From Paracoccaceae bacterium (GTDB taxonomy: Bacteria > Pseudomonadota > Alphaproteobacteria > Rhodobacterales > Rhodobacteraceae): 17,196 bases of DNA. Positions 13,836 through 17,196 of the stretch are shown here, one piece after another. The stretch's first letter is position 1. Every line of letters starts with the position of its first letter. The notes under the pieces are model-generated. The model made no database searches and had not been told where the DNA came from. It saw only the letters and a list, made by a program, of their open reading frames with translations. Position numbers and translations under genes: made by a program. Location: positions 1 through 17,196 of the forward strand of contig WFPZ01000183.1 of the NCBI GenBank assembly GCA_015487335.1. Reading direction: 5' to 3'.

Positions 13836-15656
13836 TCATGAGGCGTTTTTCGCCGCCTTCTTGCGCTCATGCGGGTCAAGGTGGCGCTTGCGCAGGCGAA
13901 TCGCCTTCGGCGTCACCTCCACCAGCTCGTCATCGTTGATCCAGGCAATCGCCTGTTCCAGCGTGAGGCGCACCGGAGGGGTCAGGCGCACCGCCTCGTC
14001 CGAGCCCGCGGCGCGGATGTTGGTCAGCTTCTTGCCCTTGAGCGGGTTCACCTCCAGGTCGTTCTCGCGCGCGTGCTCGCCGATGATCATGCCCTGATAG
14101 ACCTGCTCCTGCGCCCCGATGAACAGCCGCCCGCGCTCTTCCAGGTTCCACAGCGCATAGGCCACCGAGACGCCGTTTTCCATCGAGATCAGCGCCCCCG
14201 TCCGGCGCCCCGCGATCGGCCCCTTCCAGGGCGCCCAGCCGTGAAACACCCGGTTGAGCACCCCGGTGCCGCGGGTGTCGGTGAGAAACTCGCCATGATA
14301 GCCGATCAGCCCGCGCGAGGGCACCAGCGCCCTGAGGCGCGTCTTGCCGCTGCCTGCGGGGCGCATCTCCAGCAGCTCGCCCTTGCGCGGGCCGGTGATC
14401 TTCTCGATCACCGCGCCGGCGAACTCGTCGTCCACGTCGATGGTGACTTCCTCGACCGGCTCCAGTTTCTGCCCGTCTTCCTCGCGCACCAGCACCTGCG
14501 GGCGCGAGATCGACAGCTCGAACCCCTCGCGGCGCATGTTCTCGATCAAGACGCCCATCTGCAGCTCGCCGCGCCCGGCCACCTCGAAGGCCTCGCCGCC
14601 GGGGGTGTCGCTCACCCGGATCGCCACGTTGGATTCGGCCTCGCGCATCAGCCTCTCGCGGATCACCCGGCTTTGCACATGCTTGCCGTCGCGCCCTGCA
14701 AGCGGGCTGTCGTTGATGCCGAAGGTCACCGAGATGGTGGGCGGGTCGATCGGCTGGGCGGGCAAGGGCTCTTGCACCTCCAGCGCGCAGATGGTGTCCG
14801 AGACGGTGGCCCGGCTCATGCCCGAAAGGGTCACGATGTCGCCGGCCACGGCCTCGTCGATCTCCTGCATGGCAAGGCCGCGGAAGGCCTGAACCCGGGA
14901 GACCCGGAACCTCTCGATCGGCTCGCCCAGGCGCGAAAGCACGTGCACCGTGGCACCCGCCTTCAGCCGCCCCGATTCCACCCGCCCGGTCAGGATGCGG
15001 CCCAGATACGGATCGGCCCCCAGGGTGGTGGCGAGCATGCGGAAGGGCTCTTCCATCCGGGCCAGCTGGCGCGGGGCGGGCACGTGATCGACGATCAGGT
15101 TGAACAGCGCCGAAAGATCCCTGCGCGGCCCATCCAGCGAGGGATCGGCCCAGCCGGCGCGGCCCGAGGCGTAGAGATGGGGGAAATCCAGCTGGTCGTC
15201 GTCGGCCCCGAGATTCGCGAAAAGGTCGAACACCTCGTCAAGCGCCCGGTCGGGCTCGGCATCGGGCTTGTCCACCTTGTTGAGCACCACGATCGGCCGC
15301 AGGCCCAGCGCCAGTGCCTTGGAGGTGACGAACTTGGTCTGCGGCATCGGGCCTTCGGCCGCATCCACCAGCAGCACCACGCCATCGACCATGGAAAGGA
15401 TCCGCTCCACCTCGCCGCCGAAATCGGCGTGGCCGGGGGTGTCGACGATGTTGATGCGCGTGCCCTTCCATTCCACCGAGGTGGCCTTGGCGAGAATCGT
15501 GATGCCGCGCTCGCGCTCCAGGTCGTTGGAATCCAGGGCGCGCTCGGCCACCGCCTGATTTTCGCGGAAGGCGCCGGATTGCTTCAGCAGTTCGTCCACC
15601 AGCGTCGTCTTGCCGTGGTCCACATGAGCGATGATCGCGATGTTGCGCAGGTCCAT
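13836..15656 (-). CDS. typA: Ribosome-associated translational GTPase TypA/BipA
   Basis: Ribosome-binding GTPase related to EF-G, needed for ribosome assembly and growth under stress such as cold. The 606 residues match the family. G1 AHVDHGKT (10-17), G2 GITIL (51-55), G3 DTPGH (72-76) and G4 NKVD (126-129) are all intact. Then follow a beta-barrel domain, the EF-G III/V-like domains (GRGELQMGVLIENMRREGFEL; GRRTGALISMENG) and a C-terminal domain typical of BipA ending in a Lys-rich tail. The start at 15656 gives the standard MDLRNIAIIAHVDHGKT. The open frame runs 14 codons further up, but these have no family match. An AAGG lies about 7 bases upstream. It is probably transcribed alone, since terminators lie on both sides. 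Confidence 0.98.
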   Translation of the reverse strand: MDLRNIAIIAHVDHGKTTLVDELLKQSGAFRENQAVAERALDSNDLERERGITILAKATSVEWKGTRINIVDTPGHADFGGEVERILSMVDGVVLLVDAAEGPMPQTKFVTSKALALGLRPIVVLNKVDKPDAEPDRALDEVFDLFANLGADDDQLDFPHLYASGRAGWADPSLDGPRRDLSALFNLIVDHVPAPRQLARMEEPFRMLATTLGADPYLGRILTGRVESGRLKAGATVHVLSRLGEPIERFRVSRVQAFRGLAMQEIDEAVAGDIVTLSGMSRATVSDTICALEVQEPLPAQPIDPPTISVTFGINDSPLAGRDGKHVQSRVIRERLMREAESNVAIRVSDTPGGEAFEVAGRGELQMGVLIENMRREGFELSISRPQVLVREEDGQKLEPVEEVTIDVDDEFAGAVIEKITGPRKGELLEMRPAGSGKTRLRALVPSRGLIGYHGEFLTDTRGTGVLNRVFHGWAPWKGPIAGRRTGALISMENGVSVAYALWNLEERGRLFIGAQEQVYQGMIIGEHARENDLEVNPLKGKKLTNIRAAGSDEAVRLTPPVRLTLEQAIAWINDDELVEVTPKAIRLRKRHLDPHERKKAAKNAS

Positions 15657-15746
15657 TGGATTGCCTTTTTCGGGGATCAGGCCGCCCCTATACCGCACCG
15701 GCGGGAATGGCCAGACATATTCGCCATCTGGTGGTTGTCCGCTGCA

Positions 15747-15773
15747 GATGAAAGGGCGCGGAGGCCCGCGCCC
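15747..15773 (-). terminator. Terminator of the YSC84-family lipoprotein gene
   Basis: On the minus strand, GGGCGCGG-GCCT-CCGCGCCC is a perfect 8-bp stem (15754-15773) followed by TTTCATC. It lies 40 bp past the stop of the lipoprotein gene and upstream of typA. Confidence 0.7.
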
Positions 15774-15812
15774 TGCCTGCCCGTGCCCGCTGGAATCCGT
15801 GCCCGCTGCCGC

Positions 15813-16373
15813 TCAAGGAATGATGCGCGTGTATTTGGTGCCCTCGATGGTGGCGCCGACGATCAGCCCGGCCTGCCCGAAGACGATCGCCACCACCGGC
15901 TTGAGCACGGTGAGCGTCTCGGCGGTGATGCTCTCGCCCCGGGTGTTGAGCACGTATTCCAGATCCGCCCCCGCAGTCCAGCCCGGCGAGTTGCGGAAAT
16001 CGGCCAGCGCCTCCTGGGTCATGAAGAACAGCACGTGCGAATACTGCTGCGCCCCGATCTGCAGGCCGAAACTGGCCTGGGCGGCGGCGTAGTAATCCAC
16101 CGTAACGCCGCCCACCCGCAGCGCCCCGCGCCCGTAGGCGCCGCCAAAGCCGAAGCCCGCCTCGGTGACCAGCGGCATCACCAGAATGCCGGCGGCCTTT
16201 TCCGCAAGGTCGCGGGTGCCGGGGTAGGTCTCGTAGAGATAGCTCAGCGTCTGGTCGACGCGGGCGTCGATGGTGGCCGCGCCATTGCCGCCGTAGCTGT
16301 TGTTGCAGGCCGCGATCAGCAGCATGGAGCTGCCGCTGCCCGCGATCATCGCCCGCCGGGAAATCTTGCTCAT
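15813..16373 (-). CDS. YSC84-related lipoprotein
   Basis: 186-residue predicted lipoprotein. The N-terminus has SRRAMIAG followed by a hydrophobic run and a lipobox-like LIAAC with the acylated Cys at residue 23; the twin Arg suggests possible Tat export. The rest fits the bacterial Ysc84/DUF500 fold: SYLYETYPGTRDLAEKAAGILVMP, EAGFGFGGAYGRGALRVGG, YYAAAQASFGLQIGAQ, YSHVLFFMTQEALADF and a closing GLIVGATIEGTKYTRI. The eukaryotic founder of the family binds lipid and actin; bacterial members are envelope proteins of unclear role. It has its own promoter (16431-16459) and terminator, so it is a single-gene unit. Confidence 0.87.
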   Translation of the reverse strand: MSKISRRAMIAGSGSSMLLIAACNNSYGGNGAATIDARVDQTLSYLYETYPGTRDLAEKAAGILVMPLVTEAGFGFGGAYGRGALRVGGVTVDYYAAAQASFGLQIGAQQYSHVLFFMTQEALADFRNSPGWTAGADLEYVLNTRGESITAETLTVLKPVVAIVFGQAGLIVGATIEGTKYTRIIP

Positions 16374-16430
16374 GGCTGTGCCCTTCGTGCCGGTTGCCTC
16401 GCACGCGGCTTATCGCGCCGCTCGCCACAA

Positions 16431-16459
16431 TGTATAGTATATGGCCGCCTCCCTGTCAC
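16431..16459 (-). promoter_or_regulatory. Promoter of the YSC84-family lipoprotein gene
   Basis: Read on the minus strand: -35 GTGACA (16459-16454, 5 of 6), 17-bp spacer, -10 TATACA (16436-16431, 4 of 6), with a second overlapping TATACT just upstream. This A+T-rich spot stands out in GC-rich surroundings and gives a start near 16424, about 50 bases before the ATG. Confidence 0.5.
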
Positions 16460-16467
16460 CAGCCATG

Positions 16468-16491
16468 CGAAGAGCGGCAAGATTTCGCCGC
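16468..16491 (-). terminator. Weak hemB terminator
   Basis: On the minus strand, GCGGC-GAAATCTT-GCCGC (16491-16474) is followed by TCTTCG, 16 bp past the hemB stop. The stem is short and the tail mixed. Confidence 0.35.
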
Positions 16492-16506
16492 CCGCCCGGC
16501 CGGCCC

Positions 16507-17196
<690 letters not shown>

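Noticed and set aside
13833..13850. Palindrome GCCTCATGAGGC followed by GTTTTT as a terminator
   Set aside because: The T-run is on the plus strand, where no gene reads into it; it covers the typA stop and last codons, so it is probably coincidental.

Overview
The window reads as a chromosomal segment of a GC-rich alphaproteobacterium of the order Rhodobacterales (Rhodobacter/Roseobacter relatives). The grounds are a CckA-type hybrid histidine kinase directly upstream of recA and alaS, a perfect CtrA-type TTAA-N7-TTAAC box, and a GAAC-N7-GAAC direct-repeat LexA box of the alphaproteobacterial kind. The codon bias is GC-rich and produces long antisense pseudo-ORFs. I see no rRNA, tRNA, CRISPR array, insertion sequence or prophage gene. 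The window is mostly ordinary core genome.

Layout. (1) 1-2350: a TRAP-transporter solute-binding protein gene, cut by the window edge, is divergent from a tightly packed pair encoding an HpcH/HpaI-family aldolase and a TehA/SLAC1-type membrane protein. The shared 127-bp intergenic region holds a 6-bp inverted repeat that may be an operator. (2) 2429-5113: guaB (IMP dehydrogenase) and an RsmB-like rRNA m5C methyltransferase gene. (3) 5087-8993: cckA and recA with their control regions. A TTGACA/AATAAT promoter overlaps the end of the methyltransferase gene. Just downstream of its likely start lie a one-mismatch LexA-type repeat and a perfect CtrA box that overlap each other. recA has its own promoter with a perfect LexA box at the expected start point and a strong terminator. 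(4) 9066-12018: alaS with a short DUF1330 gene right behind it. (5) 12035-13668, minus strand: three small genes I cannot assign to a pathway. They encode a secreted Gly/Met/Asn-rich repeat protein, a secreted PepSY-like protein and a two-helix membrane protein with a LuxR-type DNA-binding domain. (6) 13836-17196, minus strand: typA/bipA, a YSC84-family lipoprotein gene and hemB, the last truncated by the window edge.

How they work together. The most informative part is the cckA-recA block. The sequence suggests that cell-cycle/gene-transfer-agent signalling (CckA to ChpT to CtrA) and the SOS response (RecA, LexA) meet at the cckA leader. The least understood part is the 12.0-13.7 kb cluster, which may form an envelope-linked regulatory unit. 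Its first two products look exported, the last looks like a membrane-tethered transcription factor, and a perfect 10-bp stem separates the first two genes. No wholly new system is demonstrated, and that cluster is the best candidate for something undescribed.
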